DNA of 64,000 nt from Zygaena filipendulae (lineage: Eukaryota; Arthropoda; Insecta; Lepidoptera; Zygaenidae), in assembly GCA_907165275.2 (NCBI GenBank), contig OU015678.1, forward strand, positions 558,001-622,000, given 5' to 3'. Shown in pieces: positions 1-38,972 of the stretch (position 1 is its first letter; each line of letters begins with the position of its first letter). The position numbers and the translations under genes are program-made. Under the pieces are notes generated by a model. The model saw only the letters and a program-made list of their open reading frames with translations. It searched no databases and was not told the DNA's origin.

Positions 1-112
1 TTATAAGTTTGGTAGTTTTTCAGAATATAGGAAAAATAAATTCATTAAAAAAATAACAATTCGGTATATTCACAAGGTACACAATACACGTAGCTCACTA
101 ATACGTACACAA
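1..112 (-). mobile_element. MITE-G fragment
   Basis: This stretch is the reverse complement of the central part of the MITE-G copy at 8830-9212. Both share the run from 'gtaagttcggtagttttt' through the tract ending 'cacgtagctcactaa', with small indels. It is cut by the window edge and lies in the SIK3 intron upstream of the first visible exon. Confidence 0.7.
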
Positions 113-26141
<26,029 letters not shown>

Positions 26142-26242
26142 GGGCTTTTTTCCAATAACCATTGAATTAGCATAGAATTAGCCATTGCCGGGGTGCGAAA
26201 AGCAAAATTCTCTTCAGTCCGTCGGTTCATTTAGATAACAAA
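26142..26242 (+). other. SIK3 3' UTR start
   Basis: Sequence after the stop, before the first MITE. The poly(A) site is not certain. AATAAA-containing candidates appear around 28169 and in the AT-rich tract 29760-29930, so the UTR could be several kb long and would include MITEs. Confidence 0.4.
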
Positions 26243-26453
26243 TGGACGCCGATAAACAATAACATGTTAACCCACGAAATTAACTGATACAGAAAGCTGT
26301 ATTGTGAGTCATAGAACATTTTTTAATTATGTGTTTAAATACCAACAAAATGCTGAACATAAAAAAATGTTGACTTGACACAAAATGGCGCTATAATTTT
26401 AAAACACGATTATTTTCACCAATGTGGGTTAACACACTTGTTTATCTATGTCC
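26243..26453. mobile_element. MITE-D, copy 1
   Basis: About 210 bp bounded by tggacgccgataaacaata and its inverse 'tttatctatgtcca', with inner gttaaccca / tgggttaac arms. Directly abuts a MITE-A remnant. Other copies at 42798 and 46244. Confidence 0.85.
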
Positions 26454-26712
26454 AAATAATAGACACGTATATTTTGAATTTTTCAAATTCATGAAAAAAA
26501 TATTTAGATAAAGCGCATTGAAAGTTTAGGAGGAGGGCTCGTGACGTCACAACGTGCTATAAACTGTAGCACGGCGTGACGTCACGCGACCTTTCGACTC
26601 GACGTATCTCCGTTATTTTTGATTACGTAAAAAATGAAAAAATACGTATCCAATATTTTTTATTTATCTACATGACGGAGTAAAAATTAAAATTTACTCG
26701 ACCAGCCTATTC
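26454..26712 (+). mobile_element. MITE-A, diverged and left-truncated
   Basis: Starts inside the left arm (aaataatagacacgtat). CREs are intact at 26542-26549 and 26577-26584. It ends near 'tttactcgaccagcctat'. Confidence 0.8.
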
Positions 26713-28844
26713 GTTGATAACGGACGGACTGTGACAATTTTTTACATATTATTTTCATGCTCAATGATATCGGGCTTGAAGGTAAGATATAGCAATCATA
26801 TCAATTATTCCTATTTCTTTACTAGCTGGGCCTCGCGGTTTCACCAGCGTGAAACGCTTCTATATAACCACTTTTTTCCGAGATCCGATTTAAATGAAAC
26901 AAAGTAATCTTTGACTCTCTTTGAGGTTCAATTTCAAAAAAAAAAATTCTTAGTGACTCTATAAGCCGCAAAAGGAAAACTTCAACCTCCATGAAGTTTA
27001 ATTAGTCAGTCGGGAAGCTTCTACTAAAAATAGAAGATTATCTCTAGGGTACATACGCATGGCACGGTTGTTTAGTTCAGAACTAAATAGATAGAATATC
27101 ATTGCCATAGAGTTCGCATACATGTCGAACGCAATTAAAAAAAAACCTTAATTTTAATCAGTAAAAAGTATATAGGTATATTGAAAGTCGTCAATCCAAA
27201 GCAGGAAACGCGCAAACCGCCTCTGTCGTTGAAGGTCATATTAAAATAATAATTATTGAATATATAGGTGATATATTGTGTGCAATATTAGATATTTTCT
27301 TCGATAGCAAAAAAAAATATTAAAATTTTTATACCTTTGTCCATATACGTAAAAATAGAAAGGGCAATACCAAGTCATGATGTACCTATATATCGTTAAT
27401 GACTGAATCCATATTGTTAATTATTTAAAAAGATACTTTTGGCGCGCTTCAACGGAAGTGACACATCACGCAAGTGAAGTTGGCAACGGAAGTAACATCC
27501 ATAAAGCCAACGGCTATAAAACAATCTTTAGTTTTCTGTAGCGATAACTATTAATTTTATTATTGACTAGCTGTCCCGCGCGGTTTCACCCGCGATAATT
27601 TCAAAATTCCCCCGGAATTGTTCCCTACAAACTTTGCAACCCCTTTTCATCCCCTTAGGGGTTGAGTTTTCAAAAATCCTTTCTTATCGGAGGCCTACGT
27701 CATACAAAGAACACACCCTCCAAGTTGCAGGTCTCTACGATCAGCGGTTTAGGCTGTGCGTTGATCCATCAGTCATTCAGGACAAAGCATTTTATATGTA
27801 CCTATAGATTGTCAACTTAGCGTTCCCTTTCTGACTTGACTTGTATAATTTACAAAAAAGGGCTAATTTGGTCTTTATTATTAAAAAAAAGCAAAATTGT
27901 ACAGAACTCTAATAACTAGTGTGAATATCTTCAAAAAACATACGTAATTTAGATTACACTGTAAACTGTCATTTGTTTGTACATTAATAACGCCTTAAAA
28001 TCGCACAAGATGGTGGCCAGAGCCACTTGAATTTCGTTAAAGTATGTTGTGTCGGTGGAAAGTCAGCATTAAAAGGTTGACTGGAAGAAATCCCCTCGCG
28101 GGATAAGTCCGCCTTTGAGCATAAATTACCTACTTGTTTTGATTTTATCAACTTGGTAAAAACTTTGTTTATGTTCAATAAAGTACACAAATAAACAAAC
28201 AAACAAACAAAAATATCTAACACAGTTGTAGTCGTCGAACTTTGTAGCAATAGTAATGGGTCAATAGACATCAAGTGTTTACTTTTGTAGAACGTTTACT
28301 GTACAATAGTAAGTTTCTGAAATTACTGATATCTGACATTTTAATTCATCCAACACAAAACAGTCAGACAAAATATGTTTTGTTTATTCTACAAATTTTA
28401 AACTACCATTACCGACGAATAGAAGTATGTAGAACTTAGAATGAACTATTTTAGAACTCCGAAGATAATTGTTCTATACCTCCATGACTATTTACTTCTA
28501 CGTCGGTTCAAGGTTCGTATGGATGGGATGTTTGTAATTCTTCATACCATACGTCTAATAAATTTTCACCTCCATGTAAAATTATATGTATGTACTAATT
28601 GTTAGCAATAGCAAAGTTCTGAGCTGCAAGATGCTGTAAAAAAACAAAACAACACTATTTTACGCGTACCGCAGTATGTTGTATATTTTTTTATTTACCC
28701 CTTTCGCGGAAGGCAAAAGAACCCAAGTCCATACAGCCACCAGAGTCTGAAGGTTTTTCTTTTTTTAAAGTTATTTTGAAACATTGAAATTCATTTCGAT
28801 GCTATACCGAAACTCGCAGTTGGACCTTCATTATCACAATCATA
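26713..28844. other. SIK3 3' flank, mostly unassigned
   Basis: AT-rich. A REP-1 scrap lies near 26824-26870 and a diverged REP-1 at 27566-27790 (ctagctgtcccgcgcggttt...). Two CGGAAGT ETS-type cores occur at ~27453 and ~27490. An (AACA)n/(AATAAACA) tract is at ~28190-28210. No convincing ORF. Confidence 0.5.
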
Positions 28845-29190
28845 TCAGCTGAAAGACGTTCACTGTTGGACATAGACCTTCCCCAACATAGGTCCTGCCG
28901 CCGGCGCATCCCGCACCCAACGGCGTCGCGCAACCTTCACCGAGTTGTCGGTCCACCCACCTTCGCCGCGTCTTCCGGAAGACGTTGGACATTCGCCATT
29001 TATTAATTCCAAGTACAGGCCGATGACAGCTGAGTGGTTGACAGGTGTCATGGCGCTCCCATAGATGCGATAAACTCGCAATGGTGTTGACGTTGAGCGG
29101 GCCCCCGAGCTATAGACGGCGCTAGAGCGATGTCACCAACGACAATAGAGGCGCCCTCTGCTCGAGTGATGCAGATATCCAACTATGTCC
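28845..29190 (+). mobile_element. Retroposon fragment 'gaaagacgttcactgttgga'
   Basis: A GC-rich island in AT-rich DNA. It opens with a sequence I recognise as common in Lepidoptera (cactg(c/t)tggacatag(g/a)cc...). The minus-strand open frame here (GRRGEGGWTDNSVKVARRRW) is degenerate. Confidence 0.55.
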
Positions 29191-29979
29191 TTGAAGTTCA
29201 TAAGTGGGTACTTATTTCCTATTTATTAAAAGCTTATATTTAACATGCGCTATATGTATTGTTAGTATTTATTCCTAAATCTTTTTTCCGTTAGTAATTT
29301 ATTTCATATTTATAAAAAAAGGCTATATCTTTTCTCTTTGATTTGTTTTTGTTATTTTATAATACTTCCGAAAGCATTCCACGCCATTCTGTAAATCTTC
29401 TAGTATGAATATTTATAAGTGATCTTAAGTAAGCGTTGCTATAGCGAAATAGTTAATAGTAATTTGTGAATATATATAGATTCGTGTAAAAACATAGTAC
29501 ATTTATTTAAATTATAAATATTTTAATTTTTAATATTATATTATACTTACTGCATTATTTTCGTTATTTATTACAGCAATGGAACCGTTGTTATATAGAT
29601 AAAGTAACTATGTTATTTTAGTAAAAGTTTATATTAGATAAGTTTTTTTTTTTCAATGTAAAAGCATTGAAATTTAATTGAATATTTAACGCTATAAATT
29701 CCATTTTTACGTGGTAACATAGTAAATAGGATAGCGAAATATGTTAAGTGATAATTTAACAAAATCTTGTAAATAAATAAATAGTTTGTCCATAAGTCAT
29801 ATTATTATTATTGGTAAATAAATATCGAGCACTTTATTATAAATTTATAAATAGAAGAGAAGACTATTTTAAGATATAATTAAATTATAAGTTTTTCTAA
29901 ATATTATATCAACATTCGATAAATAAAAAAAAACTTAACTTCAAGAAAAAACGTGTCATGCTTTTTTAACAGATTTAAT
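29191..29979. other. AT-rich gene-free stretch
   Basis: Very AT-rich, with AATAAA-like signals at about 29766, 29817 and 29923. It could be the distal SIK3 3' UTR. No repeat or ORF was recognised. Confidence 0.45.
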
Positions 29980-30364
29980 CAGGGATGTTGCGAATATTCG
30001 TATCCGCATTAGAAAATGCGAAGCTTCCGCATAGATTTGGAAATCTGCATCCGCATCCGCAATGATCAATGCGGATGTTCATGCGGATGCGAATGTAATA
30101 CAAGTTGCGATGAGAAAGAAATTGGGCGGGGCCGGCGAATGGAAATTAGTAAGCGAAGTTAAAAACAAATAATAGCATTATTCTTAATACCTACTAGTTT
30201 TCATTAATAAAAATGTAATAATTACTTTATCATTGTTTTATTTTTTCATATACTATATTTATATAAGATCTTAAACATCTGCATCTGTAGATGTGAGCCT
30301 TCAAAAATCCGCATCCGCATTCACATCCGCGGATGTGAAATAATCGGCATCCGCAACATCCCTG
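29980..30364. mobile_element. hAT-like MITE with cagggatgttgc ends
   Basis: About 385 bp with inverted ends cagggatgttgcg / gcaacatccctg and many ATCCGCATCCGC sub-repeats near both ends. Flanks are loosely similar (gatttaat / gtttttaa), compatible with an 8-bp target duplication. Confidence 0.75.
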
Positions 30365-30555
30365 GTTTTTAATACGTAACATAAAATACCTAATTAAATT
30401 ATCGTGAGCAAAAATTCGTAATAGTTTGTAGTTGACGAGCTACGCGCCGACAAACCACTAAAAATCTGATGACTTCATTCACTCTTGACCCAAATTTAAA
30501 GCTCATAATAAGTTCAGAGAACGGACGAATTCTACAAATAGCCTGCGACGATTCC

Positions 30556-30727
30556 AGGGCCCTTATTCACTGTGACCATAACACGCCACAAAATTTGTCT
30601 TTCCCTCGTGCTAAAAGAAGTTACACTCCAAAAAAGTACATTTACAAAATGAAATTGTCTTCTAATATCATGGGGTCAGAAATGTTTGAAATTTTTGGAA
30701 TGTTGTTGGTCATAGTGAATCAGGCTC
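30556..30727. mobile_element. MITE-B, shorter copy
   Basis: Ends agggcccttattcactgtga / ggtcatagtgaatcaggc. The interior is shorter than in the copy at 17600. Confidence 0.8.
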
Positions 30728-30924
30728 CGGCTCAAAATGGATGACATAATATTGTAAATTTTGTTTTGTGCAACGCTAGAACCATCACCTAGATACATAT
30801 ATGTACAAGACAAATTGGTACCTACGTGTAGGTAGATATCGTTGTAAATACATAATATTTTATTATATATTATAATAAATTCCAATTCCATCAATATTGT
30901 TAATGTGTTGTTTTATTTTTGTTA

Positions 30925-32295
30925 GTATGCACTAGCTTTGCCCGGCGGTTTTACCCGCGTGAGTTTAGGAATTCCCACAGGAAGTATTTTTTTTCTAAAA
31001 TAAAAGTAGCCTAAGTTACTCCTTATAGGTTATAACAGCTATCTGCCAGTGAAAGTCCCGTTAAAATTGGTTCAGCCGTTTCAGAGATTAGCCGATACAG
31101 ACAAACAAAAAAGATTTTTTTATGTAAGTACCTGCCGTACCTATACCTACTTCCATATGCATTTAGTGAAAAGGTGTTAATTTGCGATTAGAAACAGACA
31201 CTTCAATTTTATTTATATGTATATAGATAGCGGTTTCCCGCGGCTTCAGCTGTGTGCAGTTTGGATTGTGTTGAAAAGAAAACTTTAGGATAACCAACAA
31301 ATCAGATCGCTATTCAGCCTTTAGGATATCGGCGTGTATGTGTTTTATAGTTTTGTATGAGATTTTATATTTTTGCAACTTACGTTTAGGGGTTTAGTTA
31401 TGTAAATGGGTTTCTGTGCCCTGAATTTTTTTTTATCCCCGACAACACATGCAAAATTTCATGATTATCGGTTGAGTAGTTATGGCGTAAAATCAAATAA
31501 TATAAACATATTAGGTATATTCATATAATAATACTAGCTTTTATCCGCGTTAATTGCGGAGTTCTTTCAGAAAGTCCGCAATAAAAGTATGATCTTCTCT
31601 CTATGACAGCGTGTAAGCAAAATCCCCACTAATATTATAAAGGCGAAAGTAACTGTCTGCCTATCTGTTACGCTTTCACACCTTAACAGCTCAACCGACT
31701 ATCATGAAATTTTGCATACACATTTTCAGGGGTACAGAGAAGGACATAGGGTACTTTTTGATCCGGAATTCCAGCGGGAACTCCGAAATTAACGCGAGTG
31801 AAAACGTGAAGCACAACTAGTTTCCTAATAATTGGATGAGTGGTTAAGGCTTAAAATCAAACAAAAAAACTAAGCTTAAAAAAGACATTGCCGACATAGA
31901 ACTAATATTATCTACTAGTGTAGTAAGTAACTCAATGATTGCTGATGATCGTAAAGTACTGTTTTCTTGTTTGTGTTTTGTTTTTTTCTTCTTAATTCTA
32001 TTAATTTATGTTCCTCATACAAAAGCTATCTAATATTTATATAAATCACGTGTCACGTTGTTTGTCCGCGATGGACTCCGAAACTACTGAACGGATTTTG
32101 ATAAAATTTTGTAACCATTTATTATAATATGGTCCAACTTAAAAGATAGGATAGTTTTTATCCCGGAATTCCCGCAGGAACTCCAGCACAAACTACTGTC
32201 GGGGTACAAAGAAGGACATAGAGTACTTTTTTTCTTCAACCTCCGCGGGAACTCCGAAATTACCGCGGATGAAATCGCGCGCGACAGCTAGTAGA
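30925..32295. mobile_element. Cluster of REP-1 copies
   Basis: At least four copies or fragments in mixed orientation: 30925-31110 (sense, diverged), 31525-31620 (sense fragment), 31622-31820 (antisense, nearly intact) and 32035-32295 (antisense, variant with gtccgcgatggactcc). Intervening AT-rich DNA has no other feature. Confidence 0.75.
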
Positions 32296-32339
32296 TAGTA
32301 TTCTAAATTTCTGGTAGTAATATGTGAAAGCTGGTAATT

Positions 32340-32450
32340 GGCCCTTTTTAACTTATCTCTGTATTCTACTTTTGTATATTATCTAGCTGTAAGCTTTTCC
32401 GAATAGTGCAAAATAAATAAAATAAATAAATAAACATTGATATATTAATT
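32340..32450 (+). mobile_element. LINE 3'-tail fragment with AATA tail
   Basis: 'ttggccctttttaacttatc' followed by 'gcaaaataaataaaataaat', the look of a LINE 3' end. Family not identified. Confidence 0.4.
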
Positions 32451-32779
32451 TATAATATTAGTTGTGTGGGCTATAAGTATCTAGTTACCTACGTTGAGAA
32501 ATCGGGGTTCTTATAATCAAATAACAGTTAAAAAGCCAGTTAAATGTAGGGATATCCTTTTTTATTGTTCGCCACATGAGAGGAAACGGATGTGGCGCCG
32601 GGGGGCGCGCGTGGCGCGTGATAGCCCGACGGGTCCGGATACGGAAGCAGCATTAACGGCCTCTACTGGTGGTACCTACTATGTAAAGACCGGAAGCTAC
32701 GACTAACCACCCATCACACTTATCCGGCCCTTGCATATGTTTGTCTGTCAGCTGATAAGTGGAGGCCATCTCTTACCCT

Positions 32780-32950
32780 GATCCTTACTATAAATGCGAA
32801 TGTGAGTTTGTTTGTTTGTTACGCTTTCACGCCTTAACGGCTCAACTGATCATCAACAAATTTTGCACACACGTTGTCAGGGGTACAGAGAAAGACAGAG
32901 CAATAAGGACTTAGAAATTAAAGCCGGTGAAACTACGAGAAACTAGGTAA
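32780..32950 (-). mobile_element. REP-1 dispersed repeat
   Basis: Antisense copy from 'tactataaatgcgaatgtga' to 'gccggtgaaactacg', with a small internal deletion. Confidence 0.75.
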
Positions 32951-32988
32951 TTTGTAGAAGACGATACGTTTCTATGCGTTATGTTAAT

Positions 32989-33312
32989 GGGCATGTTGAC
33001 TAATTTTTATTTTTTAGTCCGTCTTGTAGATTATTAAAAAATATTGGACACGTATTTTTTCTTTTTTTACGTAATCAAAAAATAACGGCGATATATTGAG
33101 TTGAAATTTCGCGTGACGTCACTATTTTGACAGTTTGTATGGCGGTTTTGTGGTTAGTGACGTCACGACCTCCTCATCCTAAACTTTAATGCGCTTTATC
33201 TCTGTATATTTTAATTTATTTAAAAAAGCAAAAAATACGTGTCTATTGTTTTTTTAATTTATAACTGACGGACTAATTAGAATTTTGATTTTCAATAGTA
33301 GTCAACATCCCT
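32989..33312 (-). mobile_element. MITE-A, full copy
   Basis: Reverse orientation, gggcatgttgactaattttt to gtagtcaacatccct. CREs are intact at 33114-33121 and 33158-33165. Confidence 0.92.
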
Positions 33313-33444
33313 ATTGTCAACTTGGAGACTAGGTACTCTTAATAATATCCATTCAGTAGGTATATGCATGAGTCACAAATGTCCAATCTGCATCCTTACC
33401 ATATTAATTAATATTATAAAAAATCCTTACTAAGTATTTTTGGT

Positions 33445-33632
33445 CCATGGTAATATTATAAATGCGAAAGTGAGTTTTTTGTTTGTTTGTTACGCTTTCA
33501 CGCCTCAACGGCTCAACGGATCATCATGAAATTTTGCATACACGTTGTCAAGGATACAGAGAAGGACATAGGGTACTTTTTATCCCGGAATTTCCGCGGG
33601 AACTCCGAAATTACCGCAGGAAACAGCTAGAT
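33445..33632 (-). mobile_element. REP-1 dispersed repeat
   Basis: Well-preserved antisense copy: taatattataaatgcgaaag, cgctttcacgcctcaacgg, attaccgcaggaaacagctag. Confidence 0.82.
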
Positions 33633-33845
33633 AATAAAAAGGCCAAAGTTGGGATGTAGGAATTTAGGAGCTACAGAATCGATTCTTAAAATTCTTTCAC
33701 TGATAGGAAGTTACAGTAGCCCGAATACTATAAAATATTTTTTCTCTCGGAACGAAGAGCTTCTGCGGGAATACCGAAGTTAATGCAGCCCAATCAGGGG
33801 TAGTTTCTTATACATAAATCAGACTTGAGGTTCCAAACAAACAAC

Positions 33846-34060
33846 GAGCCTATTGGCACAGTAGGTCACCATGCCCACCCGCTAATCAAGAGGTTGCGGG
33901 TTCGATTCCCGGTGGGGGAGGGCTTTGTGTAATGAACACAGGGTGCCAAATTCCAGTCTGGGGGTTTAACTTATATATCTATAGTATAATACATATGTCA
34001 TTCTATGTACTACATATATACCACATTTACTTGGTTACAAGTAGATCTGTGTGTTGTGAA
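33846..34060 (+). mobile_element. tRNA-derived SINE
   Basis: Head 'ggcacagtaggtcaccatgc' (box A-like) and 'gggttcgattcccggtgg' (box B), then the conserved body 'gaacacagggtgccaaattc' and tail 'acaagtagatctgtgtgttg'. No anticodon stem can be drawn, so it is not a tRNA gene. Confidence 0.85.
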
Positions 34061-34340
34061 GTGGATTAAAAAAAAACCACTTCACTCTATGGAAAAATAG
34101 GAACCGTCGGGCATACTTGTCTCTGTAAGTGTTAAGGATCGTTAAGCTTCATTAGTGACATCTTGCTTCCTCTAAAGTTATTTGCTAATTAACGCGGAAC
34201 CTTTAAAAAAAGACATCTCAACTCCGGGTGCTAAAAATATTGCCACATCATTTTTTCTACAGCTGCGCCATGTGGTCCCACAAATTAGGTAAGTTTATAT
34301 TTTCAATAACATACAATTAATTAACGATATTTATTGGTTA

Positions 34341-34680
34341 ACTAGCTGTCCCCGCGGTAGTTTCAGAGTTCCCGCGGGAGTTCCAGGATAAACTAAAGAT
34401 ACAAACCTTCCTTGTGAATCACTCTATCCGTTTGTGAAAACCGCATGAAAATCCGTTCAGTCGTTTTTTAGTTTATCGCATACAGACAGACGCGGCGGAG
34501 GACTTAGCCCGCGTTAATTTCGAAGTTCCCGCGGGAATTCCGGGACAATAAGTACCCCATGTCCTTCTCTGTACCTCTGACACCTCTCTGTGTTTTCAAA
34601 ATTTCACGATGATCGGTAGAGCCGTTAAGGCGTAAAAGCGTTACAGACAGTTACTTTCTGCTTTATAAAATCAGTAGGGA
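34341..34680 (+). mobile_element. Two REP-1 copies
   Basis: A diverged copy (ctagctgtccccgcggtagt) followed by a better preserved one from about 34505 (agcccgcgttaatttcgaag ... gcgttacagacag). Confidence 0.78.
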
Positions 34681-34858
34681 TTATATTTATCTATGTAAAG
34701 AAGTTAACTAATGAAATGTGTGAAATAAGAAACGTTATGGGCGTCTGTTTAATATTTAGAAACCTTCCTACTTAGTTGAAGGATCGAAAGTGCCATAGGA
34801 TTATAGGATGCTTCTTGTTAGATACATAAGTAGTTCCATGGACCAATTGGCTACTTGA

Positions 34859-35157
34859 CAAAAAACTTTTTTTTTAGTCCGTCGTGTAGATTAGTAAAAA
34901 ATATAGGACACGTATTTTTTCTTTTTTTACGTAATCAAAAAATAACGGAGATACATTGAGTTGAAATTTCGCGTGACGTCACAACCCGGTGCAGTTTGTA
35001 TGGCGCTTATAATGAATATTGACGTCACAAGTCCCCCACCCTAAACTTTAATGCGTTTTATCTATGTTCATTTTCATTAAATTGAAAAAGCAAAAAATAC
35101 GTGTCTATTATTTTTTTATTTTCTAACTGACGGACTAATTAGAATTTTGATTTTCAT
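34859..35157 (-). mobile_element. MITE-A nested between ccatggaccaatt arms
   Basis: Reverse copy. CREs are intact at 34974-34981 and 35020-35027. It is flanked by ccatggaccaattggc (34837) and the inverted aattggtccatgg (~35190), so it sits inside a remnant of another inverted-repeat element. Confidence 0.85.
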
Positions 35158-35199
35158 ACCTTGGAGAATACCCAATTAATGTAGTTTAATTGGTCCATG

Positions 35200-37575
35200 G
35201 TAGTTCCTAAAAGAATCCCAGTAATTTAAAATTAGACAGTTAATTTTCTCGTTTTTCGGCGCCGTTTGCAAACTAAGAACCGCTAAGCTCATGAATTCGT
35301 AATCTCCAATCGTAGATTTTTTAATAAAAAACCGTAACACGCCAGAAATAGAATCCAAAGTGCTATAACCTGTGCAAGAGGGATCTCTCAACTAATGACG
35401 TAGTTAATCTGCGCCACGTGTTACTGACGCGAGCGACGCGCAGCTTTTGCCGAACGATTTTAGATGAAAAAAAAAAACAAAGCAGATGTTTGTAACCTTT
35501 TTTGAAAGTAGGTACCATAGAGATTATAATATACACAGAGCATTTGTTTCATTCAAAATTCTGTTCGAAAGTTAAGCACAAAAACAAATATCAGTGTGTG
35601 CGGATGTAGAAATATGGAATATGGTAGGTATAATATATGTGTGTATGGAATTTTCGTTAGAAATTAAAGCAAAAATACAATTTTTGATGTGTGCGTGGAA
35701 AGAGCTGCGGAACTACATTCCTGCTGAAAGCCGTCTAGGTAAGCAGACTCTACCACCCGTGATATTGCATCACTATACGTGCGCTGAATGCATTTCAATG
35801 CCGATTAATTAATTATATTCGGCCGGGTATGAGGCATGCTCTGCTACTTTTGAGGGGTAGTTTATCAATGGCATATCATCTCTTTTTGCTGTTAACTGCG
35901 CTTAGATTTACACGTATCGAGCGAGAACTATTTGATTGAACCTAGGGATTTAAAAAAAAATGTCTTAAATATTCCAAAATGTATAGTTAGGTACACAAGT
36001 GAAAGTGGGGACAAAAGTTGGTTTTAAAATTGCACCTTCATCTTAGTTCTTCTTTAACTATGGCATCTATTGCAATTTATCGCATTTAGTTTTGCCAACG
36101 ACAATGTTTTAGTAACAAAAAAAAAATTCTTTCTTGTTTAAATACCAGTAAATTTGACAAAAAGTTTACAACGTCTGCATTTATTTTTTGCAAACGGCGG
36201 CAACCTGTCAAAGTATAGTCACGGATGTCACTAATTTCTTATTTCTGCTTGCCCACTGCGGAAATAAACCTCGTTGCACCGAACACGAGTTTACGTAAGA
36301 ATTTCTAAAGAAAACACCCGAGATCTTATTTAGAATCTATTGTTAGAATTCCACAAAAGACATTTTTTCACCTAATCGCATTCCCGCCACTTCCGCTCTG
36401 TCGTCCGTGACATATTGGTGTTGTCGTTTTTTTTTTCCGAAACGTGCGTGTGAGGCAATGATCCTCATATTACTATTCCAATTTGAAATGTATTTTATAC
36501 AGCCGGAAACTGCGAGTGATTCAATTATCATAAAAGACGTAACACAAAAAATACAAATGGAAATATTCTAATACATGGAGAATTTTGATCCGAACTGAAT
36601 TATTGAGCTAGGTATTTGATTCTTTATATAAACAATTTCGATGGAGGGAAAAGAAAATTATTTCATTCAGGTAGGTATTTCGTATGGAAATTATGAAAAA
36701 GTATTTCAAATTCTTCTTGTATTTTCATTAGATATGACTTATGTAGGTACGTACGCTACAGTTTGAAACTGCATCATAAAGTATTTACAATAGGTAGGCT
36801 CAGTAGGTACCTACTTACCTAATCTTTTTCGGAGCTTTTAGAGAACACCAAAATATCAATTTTGTAATGTCTTTCCATGCACACAAAAAACCGCCACTAT
36901 GCCACTATAGGTACACAATGATATTATAATACTTAGGTAAATACAATATAATATTTGAGACGATACCTTACTAATATTATAAAAATAAAAAGGTAAAGTT
37001 TGTGAGTTTGCGAGGTTGTAGAAGTAGATAATCTTTAGATCTATCGAACCGATTTTGAAAATTCTTAGAAAGCCACGTTATTTGTGAGTGTCATAGGCTA
37101 TATTGTAACCCGGAATTCCCACGGGAACTCCGAAATTACCGCTGCTGAAACCGCGGGGAACAGCTCGTTATTTATAGGCATCCTATAATCTAAAATGGTT
37201 GAAATGGTGAAAAACGTGAGGGTCCAAAATGCATCCTCAAGAAGGTGAAGTACCTACTTACATGTACATTATCATAATTTTCTTGATAAGTAAGTACATA
37301 AATCTTAAAGATTCAAATAAAAAAAAAATAATATCCTTTACTAAGGCACTATTTAACTAGTGGCTATCCGCAGTAATTATGATTAATGTATGTAGTGTAA
37401 AATATCGTTTTATTTTTATTTTTATATGTGTATTATATCACCTATTGCTACTTGTATGTACGTATGGCATATGTTTGTGTATAAAGTTGTATTATATTTA
37501 GGATATCTAAGTATTAGCGTTGTATTACCCTTATATAGTATATAGCTAGGTATTACGTTGTGCACCCAGCACCCG
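35200..37575. other. Gene-free AT-rich stretch
   Basis: No convincing exon. A weak REP-1 scrap is at 37085-37165. 'ttcccgccacttccgc' at 36381-36396 pairs an E2F-like GGCGGGAA with an ETS core GCGGAAGT. Short open frames here have no codon support. Confidence 0.45.
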
Positions 37576-37579
37576 CTTC

Positions 37580-37737
37580 TAGTTTCTATTTACAGCTCTC
37601 AATCACCTTAAGGTTGCCTTGAAAAGATTGCCTCTAGCAATAAGGCCGCCTTTTGCTCGGTATTTACTTTTTATCTGTCTTAGTTTTTATTTTCTCTTCT
37701 GGGGCAATAAAGCATATTTGATTTGATTTGATTTGAC
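37580..37737 (+). mobile_element. LINE 3'-tail fragment with TTTGA repeats
   Basis: 'aaggttgccttgaaaagatt ... aaggccgccttttgctcgg ... gcaataaagcatatttgat' followed by TTTGATTTGATTTGA. A typical 5'-truncated retroposon tail; an antisense relative is at 22435. Confidence 0.7.
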
Positions 37738-37893
37738 CCATCTCACCGGATACCTAAAACGAGTCCACAAATACCCACAATATTGTACGACTCAATACCT
37801 AAAATGATGAATGGAATAAGCGATACACATAAAAATGTTACTTGTTTCTTTTATGTTAATCTGTGAAGGCCAGACGGTCGGGCGGACAAAGCG

Positions 37894-37915
37894 GCTTCCG
37901 GTTTTGGCGGGAAAT
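37894..37915. promoter_or_regulatory. Adjacent ETS-like and E2F-like motifs
   Basis: cttccggttttggcgggaaa contains CCGGAAG (reverse strand) and GGCGGGAA within 22 bp. A motif match only. Confidence 0.3.
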
Positions 37916-38439
37916 GAAAAAAAGAAACCGTCTAAGGGGTAGTTCTAACATTTACTTGTGTTGTCGGTACAGTGTTGTTGACTCGTTACATCCGCTGACT
38001 TTGTCCACCGTTTCCGTCTTATTTCTTTTGTTAATATAATTGAATGTTTATACCTATGTTTACTGTTGCCCGTAGGTACTTCGGGATTCCTCCGGGAACA
38101 CTTTGATGTGGGTGCCGAGATGAAAGTAACTCAGAAAGCAGTCATTATCACTTTCCGGTCATTTGTGTCCACTGACAAGTGACAACGCGAATGCAAAATT
38201 TCACGATGACCGGAAGCTAGTGGGTACTTCTTCCGGAACTTTGAACTGTTATCGTTATATTATTTCAATCAGTTTACATAAAATCTTGACTAATTATGTA
38301 CCTACCTAAACCTTCCTCCTGAATCAATCTATCTTTTCTTAAAAACCGCATGAAAATCCGCAGTCGTTTTTGCGTTTATTTTGAACAGACAGACGGCAAA
38401 CCGCGACGTAGGACTTTGTTTTATAATAATATTAAACTA

Positions 38440-38640
38440 GCTGTTCCCCGCGGTTTCACCCGCGTTAATTTCGGAGTTCCCGCGGGTATTCCTGGATCAA
38501 CTACCTATACGTATAAACCTAGCTCATGTATCATTCTATTGGTGAAAACCGCAAGAAAATCCGCAGTAGTTTTTAGACATAGACATAGACATAACTAGTT
38601 TTTCGAGTTTATCACGAACACAGACAGACAGATGTGGTGG
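38440..38640 (+). mobile_element. REP-1 dispersed repeat
   Basis: Sense copy 'ctagctgttccccgcggttt' with a diverged 3' half. Confidence 0.75.
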
Positions 38641-38655
38641 AGGACTTTGTCTATA

Positions 38656-38972
38656 CAGGGTGTCCCGTAAATCGACATCAAGCCAGAACCGGGTGATAGG
38701 CTAAGTATAGAAAAAGGTAAAAAATAATCTTTAAAAAAAAATTGTTTAATCCTGAATAGTGTTTCTGAAAACTATTGCTTAAAATTTATTCCAGCCATTT
38801 GTTCCTGTCCAGAAGAAACTGTTACGTTTTTGCCAATGAAGTTCTCAAAATTACCTATTTTTCAAAATTATGTCCTTTTTTTTGAATAGGCAAAGCAAAG
38901 ATTTTTTATATTTTTCTGTTAACAGCTGTTATGACCTGGTTCTGGCTTGACGTCGATTTACGGGACACCCTG
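38656..38972. mobile_element. MITE-F
   Basis: 317 bp with ~36-bp inverted ends, cagggtgtcccgtaaatcga and onward through 'caagccagaacc', two mismatches between arms. Single copy here; non-coding. Confidence 0.85.

Noticed and set aside
28860..29081. Minus-strand frame GRRGEGGWTDNSVKV as a gene
   Set aside because: It lies in a dispersed retroposon-like fragment common in Lepidoptera.
32494..32706. Small GC-rich open frame as an exon
   Set aside because: No splice sites or recognisable protein; isolated in repeat-rich DNA.
33846..33920. tRNA gene (box A and box B present); likewise at 44994 and 48599
   Set aside because: No acceptor or anticodon stem can be formed and all copies share the same non-tRNA body and tail: a SINE.
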